DNA of 64,000 nt from Bacillota bacterium. GTDB lineage: Bacteria; Bacillota; Clostridia; Peptostreptococcales; Anaerovoracaceae. Positions 16,321-24,511 of this stretch are shown here, piece by piece. Numbering within the stretch: position 1 is the first letter of the stretch; every line of letters starts with the position of its first letter. The translations under genes were made by a program, and so were the position numbers. The stretch is taken from positions 99,012-163,011 of the forward strand of contig JAHZHA010000023.1 in the NCBI GenBank assembly GCA_019420525.1. The letters run 5' to 3'. The notes beneath the pieces are model-generated. The model was given only the letters and a program-made list of their open reading frames with translations, was not told the origin of the DNA and made no database searches.

Positions 16321-17958
16321 ATGGCAATTTCAACACAGGCTTACAAGGCACTCGAAAGAGTAGTAGGTGCTAAATATATCTCTGACGATCCGGCTATCAT
16401 GCAGGGTTACAAATCCGGTCCTGGTGGTTACGAAGCAGGTCTCGGTTATGAAAGAGTTATGACAGTTCTTCCAGCTGCAGTCGCTCTTCCTAAGGATACT
16501 GACGAAGTTCAGAGAATCGTGAAGATCTGCAGCAGATACAATATCCCTTATGTTCCATATGCTACCGGTTTCTATGGTCCTAAGACTCACTGCCACGTAG
16601 ATGACGAACTGATCATCGACATGAAGCGTATGCAGCACTTCGTATGGGATGAAAAGCACATGTATGCTGATATCGGCCCTGGTATCATCTATTCTTCCTT
16701 ACAGCAGGAAGCTTTCAACAAGGGTTGCTACGGCGTAATCGGCGGCGGCGGCGCTCAGTGCTCTGCAATCGCTAACCTCCTGGGCGACGGTTGGTCCCCG
16801 ATCTCTCTGAAGATTGGTCTTCCTCACAGACGTATCCTCGGTACTGAGCTCGTACTGCCTGACGGCGAACTCGTTAAGATGGGTTCCCTGTCTAACTGTG
16901 ACGACCCGTTCTGGGGCGAAGGTCCTGGTCCTGACCTCAGATGCATCCTGAGAGGTTTCACAGGCTTAAGAGGCTGCTTAGGTATCGTTACGAGAATGGC
17001 TGTTAAGTATCTGCCGTTCATTCAGGAATCTCCTAAGCCTCAGGGTATCGCACCTAACACTTCCCTGGCTCTGGACGAAAAGAGAATCAGATGGATCAAC
17101 TATCAGGTTCCAACTAAGGCTGATCAGGTTAATGCTATGTATGAAATCGGCGCTGCAGAAATCGGTGCTGCCTGCACAAAGGTACCTGTATTCTGGAGAG
17201 CTATCGCTAAGGCTGAAGATAAAGAAGAATTCTGGGACATCTGGCTCAAGGAAAGCGAAGAATCTCTGGCTAACTTCCATCTCGTAAGAGTAATGTTAAT
17301 CGGTTACGCTAACGAAGAACAGATGGATTACGAACTGAGAGTTCTCGACGACATTATGCAGGAATGCAGCGGTAAGCCTAGACGTACTAAGCCTTCCGAT
17401 GAATCTTGGCTCAAGAATGCGGACTCTGCCGGCATGTGGCTGATGACTGGTTCTTACGTATCCGTAGAATTCGTTATCGAATCTCTCAACCAGTCTGTAC
17501 AGCACGGTGAATCTTTCGCAGCCCTCAAGGCTTCCGAATATACTCCGCCTCTCTTCCCAGACTTCGGCGATCCAGGTTGGTTCCAGAATTTCGAATCTGG
17601 TCACCAGGGTTACTCCGAATTCCTTATCTACTGGGATCAGGACGAAGATACATCTTACGTCGACAGATTCTTCCTGCAGACTTCCAAGATGAATATCGAA
17701 AACAACTACTATTCGTCTCACCTTGGCCCTCACCAGCCGCTGTTCCTTACTGGTCCTCAGTATGGTCCAAACTATCACTTATGGCTGCTCAAGGTCAAGA
17801 ACGAATTCGACCCTGCATGGATCTGCCATCCACCAGTACCTCTCGCACACGACGTATTCGTACAGAGAGCAGAATGGATGCACGATATGATCGACTGGGA
17901 AGTTCCAGAAAAGTTCCCTATGCCAAGCTGGACTGCTACTATTACAAAAGAAGCATAA
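16321..17958 (+). CDS. FAD-binding oxidase subunit 2
   Basis: A 545-residue second member of the FAD_binding_4 superfamily, distantly similar to subunit 1. The FAD domain shows ALPKDTDEVQRIVKICSRYN, VPYATGFYG and a Gly-rich GGGGAQCSAIANLLGDG stretch; GLRGCLGIVTRMAVKYLP marks the end of the FAD domain. The C-terminal half is long and rich in aromatic residues. With the preceding two genes it forms a flavin/Fe-S/flavin set like GlcD-GlcF-GlcE. CCGGAGGTG precedes the ATG. A terminator follows at 18016. Which FAD subunit holds the active site is unknown. Confidence 0.82.
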   Translation: MAISTQAYKALERVVGAKYISDDPAIMQGYKSGPGGYEAGLGYERVMTVLPAAVALPKDTDEVQRIVKICSRYNIPYVPYATGFYGPKTHCHVDDELIIDMKRMQHFVWDEKHMYADIGPGIIYSSLQQEAFNKGCYGVIGGGGAQCSAIANLLGDGWSPISLKIGLPHRRILGTELVLPDGELVKMGSLSNCDDPFWGEGPGPDLRCILRGFTGLRGCLGIVTRMAVKYLPFIQESPKPQGIAPNTSLALDEKRIRWINYQVPTKADQVNAMYEIGAAEIGAACTKVPVFWRAIAKAEDKEEFWDIWLKESEESLANFHLVRVMLIGYANEEQMDYELRVLDDIMQECSGKPRRTKPSDESWLKNADSAGMWLMTGSYVSVEFVIESLNQSVQHGESFAALKASEYTPPLFPDFGDPGWFQNFESGHQGYSEFLIYWDQDEDTSYVDRFFLQTSKMNIENNYYSSHLGPHQPLFLTGPQYGPNYHLWLLKVKNEFDPAWICHPPVPLAHDVFVQRAEWMHDMIDWEVPEKFPMPSWTATITKEA

Positions 17959-18015
17959 GCAAAGACATGCGGAGAACAGCATGATTCCGGCATAATGGAA
18001 TCGGCTTAGAAATTG

Positions 18016-18053
18016 AAAGCTGCACCAGGTTTATCCGGGTGCAGCTTTTTTTA
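18016..18053 (+). terminator. Terminator of the FAD-oxidase operon
   Basis: An 11-bp stem, AAAGCTGCACC (18016-18026) with GGTGCAGCTTT (18038-18048), followed by a run of T. Confidence 0.88.
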
Positions 18054-18090
18054 GAAGGAGAGTTGTGCTATCATATTGAAGTGGAAGATA

Positions 18091-18113
18091 TTTCATATGA
18101 TGGAGATATGAAA
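18091..18113. repeat. 8-bp inverted repeat upstream of the DUF1266-DUF2185 gene
   Basis: TTTCATAT (18091-18098) and ATATGAAA (18106-18113) separated by 7 nt. A possible operator; no function is shown. Confidence 0.4.
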
Positions 18114-18230
18114 CTTTTCAGTTCGATGTGATATTGCAGCATGCGCATATTGCGTTTTGCTGAGATTATGACATGCGACAGCTGAATTGATTAATCGGTG
18201 TTGAAGTATATAAATACAGAGGTAATATTT

Positions 18231-19352
18231 ATGGAAAATACGAATTCTACGAGAGACTTCGCGGCAGAACTGGCTGCGTTCAGAGAGTCTGTGGCCGATC
18301 TGAAAAATGATATTCAGTATACAAAATATCCTGATTTTCAGATTCTCACGTCTGCAGTTCATTCTCTGATGAAGTATAATGATTTTACTTCAATTCAGTT
18401 GAAGGATTCCAATGGTGTAGGTGCGGATCGCGACAAAGTATCCGAAAACCTGGAGAAAAATTTCGGAATACTCGACAATGAATCTGCAATGCAGAGTGTG
18501 GGAATGGCGAGCTTCCGAGGAACTCACTGGCAGTACGCTCAGTTTGATATGTATGATAATGAGGAATTCCGGAAAGAGATGGAAAAACTCAGCCCTGCGG
18601 GCAGAGCTAGTTTTGAAAAGTGTAAGGAATTTTCAGATCTTTTCAAACCTGTAGTAGGAAAATCAGGATTTTTTGCATGGGACATCGCTCTTGGCGTCGA
18701 TATTATCAGAGAATCTGTTTTCTGTGATTATCTGGACGAACCGACGGCGAGAAAGATGATGGATGATTTGATGAAACCTCTGCTCAAAATGTTCGATAAC
18801 TGGGCAGACTTTGCGGTCAGCTTCATTGCGGGAGGCACATATTCTACATATAAGAATTCAGGCTATAATATCGAAGAAGCGGAAGGCGTCTTTGATCAGC
18901 TGTTGGAACTGGCTGAAAAGCTGTTTAAAGATGAATCCGTAAACGTCTGGAAAGCTTACGGTTGGTACAGAAAGAAGGATTATTTCCCTACACTGGACAA
19001 AGATAATCTCAAAAAACTTGTCAATTCGGAGCAGGGTTGCTTTGTATCCGACAGAATCAGCATCGACGGAGCAAAGCCTTGTTATGTATACCGTGAAGAA
19101 CCGTTTAAAAACTTCCCGGATTCCGGATGGAGATTTTTTGCCGGAGATGAAAGCAAGGAATATTCTGCAAATATCGAGAATTCAAATATTTTCCCTCTGA
19201 ACGTGGTAGCAAATTTTGATGAATCTATCATTCCGCTGCTGGATGCCGAAGTAAATACAGCGTTCATACGAAAAGAGGGAGAAGATTTTATTCACTTTAA
19301 GACAGCATCAGATGCCATGAAGCAGAGAAGCAAAGAAGATCCGATCAGATAA
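18231..19352 (+). CDS. DUF1266 and DUF2185 domain protein
   Basis: A 373-residue soluble protein of unknown function. Residues ~90-245 look like DUF1266 (FFAWDIALGVDIIRESVFCD and flanks), a domain of unknown role. Residues ~265-348 match DUF2185, also used as the Imm33 immunity domain in polymorphic-toxin systems: GCFVSDRISIDG, CYVYREEPF, DSGWRFFAGDE and NVVANFDESIIPLLDA. No toxin gene is visible nearby, so an immunity role is unsupported. The ATG at 18231 follows AGAGGTAA. It lies between the FAD-oxidase operon and the first CoA-transferase but has terminators on both sides, so it is its own unit. Domain names are from memory of family motifs. Confidence 0.65.
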   Translation: MENTNSTRDFAAELAAFRESVADLKNDIQYTKYPDFQILTSAVHSLMKYNDFTSIQLKDSNGVGADRDKVSENLEKNFGILDNESAMQSVGMASFRGTHWQYAQFDMYDNEEFRKEMEKLSPAGRASFEKCKEFSDLFKPVVGKSGFFAWDIALGVDIIRESVFCDYLDEPTARKMMDDLMKPLLKMFDNWADFAVSFIAGGTYSTYKNSGYNIEEAEGVFDQLLELAEKLFKDESVNVWKAYGWYRKKDYFPTLDKDNLKKLVNSEQGCFVSDRISIDGAKPCYVYREEPFKNFPDSGWRFFAGDESKEYSANIENSNIFPLNVVANFDESIIPLLDAEVNTAFIRKEGEDFIHFKTASDAMKQRSKEDPIR

Positions 19353-19459
19353 ACGGGATTCTGAATGCGTCGGGTTATTTGTGCAGATATATACAGAATC
19401 TTTCTGTCATCCTGTACACGAAAAATTTGAATAATACTTTGATCGAAAAGTTTGATATG

Positions 19460-19493
19460 AAAAGACGGAAACGGATGTTTCCGTCTTTTTTTA
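19460..19493 (+). terminator. Terminator after the DUF1266-DUF2185 gene
   Basis: A 13-bp stem, AAAAGACGGAAAC (19460-19472) with GTTTCCGTCTTTT (19477-19489), loop GGAT, and a T-run. Confidence 0.9.
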
Positions 19494-19516
19494 CAAAAAA
19501 ACATGTTTTTTTGTAA
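19491..19516. repeat. 26-bp perfect palindrome
   Basis: TTACAAAAAAACA (19491-19503) is followed with no spacer by its reverse complement TGTTTTTTTGTAA (19504-19516). It abuts the preceding terminator. Its ends resemble the TTACAAAAAA half of the operator at 19731-19752. Confidence 0.7.
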
Positions 19517-19730
19517 GACCCGATAAACTTTCAATTTCCTTTTCTTCTCTTCTCATATCCTGTTTTTGAGGGTCATATATTGTACAGAATGATAGCCAAA
19601 TATCATGTTAAAGGCCTATATTCACAGCATGCTATATATTATTAAACAAATTTTTTTTATTTCATCATTAGTTTAAATGGTTGAAAACGTTGGAATTCAG
19701 CCATTTTATAAAATTAATGCATCGTACGCT

Positions 19731-19752
19731 GATTACTTACAAAAAAGTAATC
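19731..19752. promoter_or_regulatory. Operator-like inverted repeat upstream of CoA-transferase 1
   Basis: GATTACTT (19731-19738) and AAGTAATC (19745-19752) form a perfect 8-bp inverted repeat around ACAAAA, ending two bases before the -35 box. The right arm and spacer recur at 12531-12547. The symmetry fits a dimeric winged-helix regulator such as the HxlR protein encoded at 11933-12403 (inference). Confidence 0.7.
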
Positions 19753-19754
19753 AG

Positions 19755-19783
19755 TTGACATATTATAAGCGTGACAATAAAAT
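19755..19783 (+). promoter_or_regulatory. Promoter of CoA-transferase 1
   Basis: TTGACA (19755-19760), 17-nt spacer, TAAAAT (19778-19783). It shares GTTGACATATTAT with both FAD-oxidase promoters. Confidence 0.85.
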
Positions 19784-19902
19784 AATAGCAGAAAAAGGTT
19801 CATCTTAACTTTTCCCGTTGTTTCAGTAAAAATGACGCGGAGACAGTTGAAAGAGCAAGATGGCGTAGTTTGAGTGAGTAAATAATAACTAGGAGGTTTC
19901 TT

Positions 19903-21513
19903 GTGGCAAAGATCATTACAGCAGCCGAAGCGGCGGCATTAATCAACGACAACGATGTAATCGGAGCAGCTACGTTTGGTGCAGCCGGCGTACCGGAATC
20001 TATCATGAAAGCTATAGAAAAGAGATTTTTGGAAACTGGTCATCCAAAAGATCTTACTTACATCCATGCAGCAGGATCGGGCGATTTTACTCCGCATGTG
20101 AGCCGTGGTGAAGACTGCCTGATGCACGAAGGACTGATGACGAAGTGGATTGCTTCTCATGTAGGATGTTCCAAGAAAACACAGAGATATCTGAGTGAAG
20201 GTGATAAGATCGCAGGATGGAATCTCCCGCTGGGAACGATTCTCCAGATCTTCAAAGAGCAGGCGAGAGGCGTTAACTTCTGTCTGTCAAAGATCGGTCT
20301 CGATACATATGTCGACCCTCGTAAGGATGGCGGTAAGGTAACAAAGCTGGCATTTGAAAGTGACGAACAGTGGGTTGAATACATTCCTGACTTCCAGGGC
20401 GAAGAATGGCTCTGCTACAAAGGCTGGCCTCTTACTGTAGGTTTCATGAGAGGTACTTATGCCGATGAAGATGGAAATATCTCCATCGAAAAAGAAGCGT
20501 ATAATTTGGAAATGCTGACTGTAGCTCAGGCGGTAAGAGCATGCGGCGGTAAAGTATTCGTAGAAGTTGAAAGAATCGTTAATACGGGTACAATCAAGCC
20601 TAAGGCTGTAAAAGTACCTGGTCTGTATGTCGATTATATCGTCATCATGGACGAAAAAGATATTCCAAATAAGGTTGTTACAGTAGGTGGAATGTATAAT
20701 CCTTCCGTAACAGGTGAATGCCGCGTTCCTCTGGGCAGCACCGGTTCTTCACCTCTTCCATTCGACGGCCTCAAGATTATCGCGAGAAGAGCGGCGATGG
20801 AATTCAGATCCGGCATGAAGGCTAATTTAGGTCTGGGTATGCCGCAGAATGTAGGAAATATCATGGACGAGGAAGGCGTTTCTCAGGACATCACGCTGAT
20901 TTCCGAATCCGGCTCCATCGGCGGCGTTCCTGCTGTAGGCTCTGACTTCGGTGCTCATTACAATATCATCGCTTCCTGTGACCAGGGCGACCATTTCAAT
21001 ATGTTCGACGGCGAAGGTCTCGACTGTGCTGGATTCGGTCTCTCCGAAGTCGATCCGACCGGAAGCATGAATACAAATCTCCTCAACGGAGCTCTTCTGG
21101 GTGTAGGCGGATTCATGAACATCATTTCCACTGCCAGAAAGTCGGTAATCCTGGGTACATTTACAGCTGCAGGAATCAAGACGGCAGTTGAAGACGGAAA
21201 GATGATCATCAAGCAGGAAGGTAAATTCAAGAAGTTCGTAAATGAATGCGTTCAGGTTTCCTTCAGTGCTCCAATGGCGGTAAAATCCGGAAAAGAAATC
21301 CTCTACGTAACGGAAAGAGCGGTATTCAGAGCTGTAGAAGGCGGTCTGGAACTGATAGAAATCGCGCCGGGCATCGATCTTCAGAAAGATATTCTGGATC
21401 AGATGGAATTTACTCCGATCATTCCGGAAGGCGGCCCGAAGCTCATGCCGGCTGAAATTTTCCAGGAAGAATGGGGCGGCCTCGGCAAGTACTTCTACTC
21501 TGAAGCTAAATAG
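19903..21513 (+). CDS. Class I acyl-CoA:acetate/propionate CoA-transferase (Pct/YdiF type) 1
   Basis: A 536-residue protein with alpha and beta halves fused, like propionate CoA-transferase (Pct) and YdiF. It moves CoA between acyl-CoA and free short-chain acids via a glutamyl-CoA intermediate. The catalytic Glu is expected at residue 335 in LISESGSIGGVPA; other family blocks are KRFLETGHPKDLTYIHAAGSG at the start, MRGTYADEDGN, and IAPGIDLQKDILDQMEF near the end. The start is GTG with AGGAGGT upstream. It has its own promoter and operator-like repeat and a terminator at 21583, so it is monocistronic. Substrate range is not readable from sequence; neighbours suggest activation of an organic acid linked to the FAD-oxidase. 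Confidence 0.88.
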   Translation: MAKIITAAEAAALINDNDVIGAATFGAAGVPESIMKAIEKRFLETGHPKDLTYIHAAGSGDFTPHVSRGEDCLMHEGLMTKWIASHVGCSKKTQRYLSEGDKIAGWNLPLGTILQIFKEQARGVNFCLSKIGLDTYVDPRKDGGKVTKLAFESDEQWVEYIPDFQGEEWLCYKGWPLTVGFMRGTYADEDGNISIEKEAYNLEMLTVAQAVRACGGKVFVEVERIVNTGTIKPKAVKVPGLYVDYIVIMDEKDIPNKVVTVGGMYNPSVTGECRVPLGSTGSSPLPFDGLKIIARRAAMEFRSGMKANLGLGMPQNVGNIMDEEGVSQDITLISESGSIGGVPAVGSDFGAHYNIIASCDQGDHFNMFDGEGLDCAGFGLSEVDPTGSMNTNLLNGALLGVGGFMNIISTARKSVILGTFTAAGIKTAVEDGKMIIKQEGKFKKFVNECVQVSFSAPMAVKSGKEILYVTERAVFRAVEGGLELIEIAPGIDLQKDILDQMEFTPIIPEGGPKLMPAEIFQEEWGGLGKYFYSEAK

Positions 21514-21582
21514 AAAATATCCGAAATTGATTCTCACACATAGAAAACATACTCTTTAAAAATTCTGTGAATGTTCATTAAC

Positions 21583-21625
21583 AATATTAAAAGGGTCAGC
21601 CGGATTGACTGACCCTTTTAATATT
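21583..21625 (+). terminator. Terminator after CoA-transferase 1
   Basis: A 17-bp stem: the arm 21583-21599 (ending AAAAGGGTCAG) pairs with 21609-21625 (starting CTGACCCTTTT), loop of 9 nt. Confidence 0.88.
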
Positions 21626-22048
21626 TGTATAGTTTGTGGTTGGTTTGTTATATGCTTGATGTGTGAAGAATGATAAGATCCTGATTTATTCTGCATTGGA
21701 AAGCACAGAGGAAAATTCCGGTTCCAAGCAGAACAATCAGGCGTCTGAGTTTGAGTTGATGTAAAAACATCGGTATTTTGAAAATTGTGGCGGTTTTCAA
21801 AATACAATCGGTATTCTATCAAACAGAAAAAAATGAGTCAACAGTTTTTTCGCAAATTTCAGAATGTTTTATCGGAATTATATTCATTTTAAAATTAATG
21901 AACGTTTAATAAGCTTAAAAAAGAAAATTTTTCTTAATCTTAATGAAAGAATCCGGGCAAAGTTTAAGATTTTATGGTAGGAAGAATGTAGATTTCTTGC
22001 ACTTATTGTTCAGGTAAGTAAAATTGTATACAAAATAAAAAATATGGG
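21626..22048. other. AT-rich intergenic stretch without a recognised gene
   Basis: No open frame here has a ribosome-binding site or recognisable product. It contains a 12-bp inverted repeat at 21773-21805 and ends at a solo terminator (22049-22086). Confidence 0.5.
21773..21805. repeat. 12-bp inverted repeat
   Basis: GTATTTTGAAAA (21773-21784) pairs with TTTTCAAAATAC (21794-21805) around a 9-nt loop. The word CGGTATT occurs at its left edge (21771-21777) and again at 21809-21815 just after it. Confidence 0.5.
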
Positions 22049-22086
22049 AATCAGAAAATAATTTGGTATATTTTCTGATTTTTTTT
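22049..22086 (+). terminator. Solo terminator with no gene directly upstream
   Basis: A 12-bp stem, AATCAGAAAATA (22049-22060) with TATTTTCTGATT (22069-22080), and eight T at 22079-22086. The preceding gene already has its own terminator 460 nt earlier, so this may end an unannotated small RNA. Confidence 0.7.
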
Positions 22087-22202
22087 GATAAAAACTTAAT
22101 ATTCCAGAATTTTTTGCGTATTATGCAGTGCGAAAAATTATTGTGTATAATTTATACATAGAGAAATAAAAATAGACGCACGAAGAATTTGTGTGCTTAG
22201 TA

Positions 22203-22231
22203 TTGACAAAGGATATATCATAGAGTATATT
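22203..22231 (+). promoter_or_regulatory. Promoter of CoA-transferase 2
   Basis: TTGACA (22203-22208), 17-nt spacer, TATATT (22226-22231). A 15-nt palindrome, TGTATAA-T-TTATACA (22144-22158), lies 45 nt upstream and could be an operator. It lacks the GTTGACATATTAT word seen at the other three promoters. The leader is about 310 nt. Confidence 0.78.
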
Positions 22232-22264
22232 ATTCGTAGCGATTTGAGGTATATACAGTGTAAT

Positions 22265-22294
22265 GCTGAATGACAATAAGCTGAATGACAATAA
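22265..22294. repeat. Perfect tandem duplication of 15 bp
   Basis: GCTGAATGACAATAA at 22265-22279 is repeated exactly at 22280-22294 in the leader of CoA-transferase 2. Confidence 0.9.
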
Positions 22295-22549
22295 TACATG
22301 TTTTTTCGGCAGATGAAAATTGCTCAGTCGCTGATCAGAATTATGACAGGCTGTATACATTCAGTCCGTTAAAAACGGATTTTGATAATGTATGTTGTTA
22401 TGTATTCAGCAGATTCTGTGCGGGTTTCGTACAGGATGCAGCCGTTCCATATATTGGTTTAATCTGTGGACCGGCATTGAGAGTGCTAAATTTATTGTTA
22501 AGAGTGGACGTCGCATTTTGATGACGTCAGGTAAAAGGAGAAAAAGTTA

Positions 22550-24166
22550 ATGGCTAAGTTTATTACTGAAGCAGAAGCAGCGGAACTGTTCTTCGACGGA
22601 TGCTGCGTAGTAGGCGTATCTTTCGGAAGTGAAGGCTGGCCTGAATTAATCGGTCAGGCTGTTGAAAAGAGATTCCTCGAAACGGGACATCCTGCAAATA
22701 TGATCAATGTACATGCAGCTGGCTTCCGTGCGGGTAACTGCTGGGCACATGAAGGACTGCTGGCTCTCGATATTTCTTCTCACGAATCCACAACTCCGAA
22801 GATCGCTAAGATAATCGAAGATGACAAGCTCCCTGGCTGGTACATGCCTCTGGGTGCTATGCTTCAGATGTATACTGAAATCGGAAGAGGTATGCCGGGC
22901 GTACTGACTAAGGTTGGTCTCGGTACTTTCATGGACGCACGTTTCGACGGCGGCGCTCTTAACCCAAGTGCAAAAGCTTATGATGAAGCTCAGAAAGCAA
23001 AGGGCGAAAGACTCTTTGTCGAATATGTTCCTGATTTCATGGGCGAAGAATACTTATTCTACAGCATTCCTAAGATCGACTTCGGTATCATGAGAGCTAC
23101 TACTGCAGATGAAAACGGAAACGTTACTGCAGAAAATGAATGCTTAAACCTCGAATTAAGTGCGGTTGCACGTGCTGCAAAAGCTTGTGGCGGTAAGGTA
23201 ATCATCGAAGTTGAAAGAGTTGCAAAAGGCGGAAGTCTGAATCCTAAGCTCGTAAAAGTCGGCAGAAACCTGGTTGACTATATCGTAGTAGGTAATTATC
23301 AGGGTCAGATTCCACGTGCTCTTACTAACTCCGGAGACAGAGATGACAATTTCTGGATGGGTCTCAATGGTCAGATGAGAGTTCCTGTAGAAGCTATCGA
23401 AGTAATGCCTTTCGATCCTAAGAAGGTTATCATCAGAAGAGCTGTAATGGAAATCGAAAGAGGTATGATGTGTAACTTCGGTATCGGTCTCCCTACGTTC
23501 TGCGGCGGTGTACTTGCAGAAGAAGGCGAAATGGATTCCATCACGATGATTTCTGAGTCCGGTTCTGTAGGCGGCGTTCCTGGCGGTGGCCCTCTCTTCG
23601 GATGCCACTTCAACAACGAATGCTCTACTGACCAGAAAGATCACTTCGACTGGTTCGACGGAACAGGTCTTGACTTTGGTGTATTCGGTCTGTCCGAAGC
23701 ACAGGAAGACGGTTCGATCAATGTATCTAAGCTGAATGGCGTAACTCTCGGTGTAGGCGGATTTACAAACATCACTGCCGGAGCTAAGAAAGCATGCTTC
23801 ATCGGTACGTTCACAGCTAAGGGCTTAAAGGAACACATCGAAGACGGCAAGCTCGTCATCGATCAGGAAGGTAAACTCCAGAAGTTCGTCAAGAAGTCTG
23901 AACAGATCGCTTATGATGCACCTCTGGCTGTTAAGAACGGTAAACCTGCTCTCTACATCACAGAGAGATGTGTATTCAGAAGCTGCGCAGAAGGCCTTGA
24001 ACTCATCGAAATCGCTCCTGGTGTAGATGTTGAAAAAGATATCGTTGCACACATGGGATTCAGACCAATCATTCCAGAAGGTGGTCCGAAGCTCATGCCT
24101 GCTGAAATCTTCCAGGAAGAATGGGGTGGCCTCTCCGCAATCATGGATGCAAAAGAAGGAAAATAA
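22550..24166 (+). CDS. Class I acyl-CoA:acetate/propionate CoA-transferase (Pct/YdiF type) 2
   Basis: A 538-residue paralogue of the enzyme encoded at 19903-21513; the two share long identical blocks, for example KRFLETGHP near residue 41, EDGKLVIDQEG/EDGKMIIKQEG-type segments and a C-terminus with IIPEGGPKLMPAEIFQEEWG. The catalytic Glu is expected at residue 336 in MISESGSVGGVPGGG. The substrate-facing parts (residues ~55-100 and 255-290) differ between the paralogues, so they may use different acids. AAAGGAG precedes the ATG. It has its own promoter and a terminator at 24231, so it can be regulated apart from paralogue 1. Confidence 0.88.
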   Translation: MAKFITEAEAAELFFDGCCVVGVSFGSEGWPELIGQAVEKRFLETGHPANMINVHAAGFRAGNCWAHEGLLALDISSHESTTPKIAKIIEDDKLPGWYMPLGAMLQMYTEIGRGMPGVLTKVGLGTFMDARFDGGALNPSAKAYDEAQKAKGERLFVEYVPDFMGEEYLFYSIPKIDFGIMRATTADENGNVTAENECLNLELSAVARAAKACGGKVIIEVERVAKGGSLNPKLVKVGRNLVDYIVVGNYQGQIPRALTNSGDRDDNFWMGLNGQMRVPVEAIEVMPFDPKKVIIRRAVMEIERGMMCNFGIGLPTFCGGVLAEEGEMDSITMISESGSVGGVPGGGPLFGCHFNNECSTDQKDHFDWFDGTGLDFGVFGLSEAQEDGSINVSKLNGVTLGVGGFTNITAGAKKACFIGTFTAKGLKEHIEDGKLVIDQEGKLQKFVKKSEQIAYDAPLAVKNGKPALYITERCVFRSCAEGLELIEIAPGVDVEKDIVAHMGFRPIIPEGGPKLMPAEIFQEEWGGLSAIMDAKEGK

Positions 24167-24230
24167 AATCGCATAAGACCGACCGATCTGTCTGATTCAG
24201 TTCGGAAGTGTTCTTTAAATTGTTTGTGTA

Positions 24231-24267
24231 AAAAACAGCGGCTGTTTTTCAGCCGCTGTTTTTTTTA
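24231..24267 (+). terminator. Terminator after CoA-transferase 2
   Basis: A 14-bp stem, AAAAACAGCGGCTG (24231-24244) with CAGCCGCTGTTTTT (24250-24263), loop of five T, ending in a T-run. Confidence 0.92.
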
Positions 24268-24403
24268 CGCTCGTAAATTAGTGTGATACGAGCGAGAGGT
24301 AACGTCAAACGGGGAAGGAGATGACACAGAAAAAAATTGTGCATTTGCACAAATTAATATAAATGCCTGAATAATAAATATACAGAAAATGGAAATTATG
24401 TGA

Positions 24404-24432
24404 TTGACGCTTCATGTATTAAGTGATAAAAT
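24404..24432 (+). promoter_or_regulatory. Promoter of znuACB
   Basis: TTGACG (24404-24409), 17-nt spacer, TAAAAT (24427-24432). I see no clear Zur box around it. Confidence 0.78.
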
Positions 24433-24511
24433 TTATAAAATTAGAATAGAAGAATTTTATTTTCGACTTTTATTTTTTATAGAAGATATAATGAACGGAG
24501 GAGATGAACCG

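Noticed and set aside
19681..19695. TTGAAAACGTTGGAA resembling a CcpA cre site upstream of the CoA-transferase 1 promoter
   Set aside because: It misses the conserved C near the end and lies far from the -10 box; a similar AAAACGTTGAAA at 12606 is not enough support without a weight-matrix search.
22481..22490. GAGTGCTAAA resembling a CIRCE half-site upstream of CoA-transferase 2
   Set aside because: The matching TTAGCACTC arm nine bases before it is absent, so it is a chance half-match.
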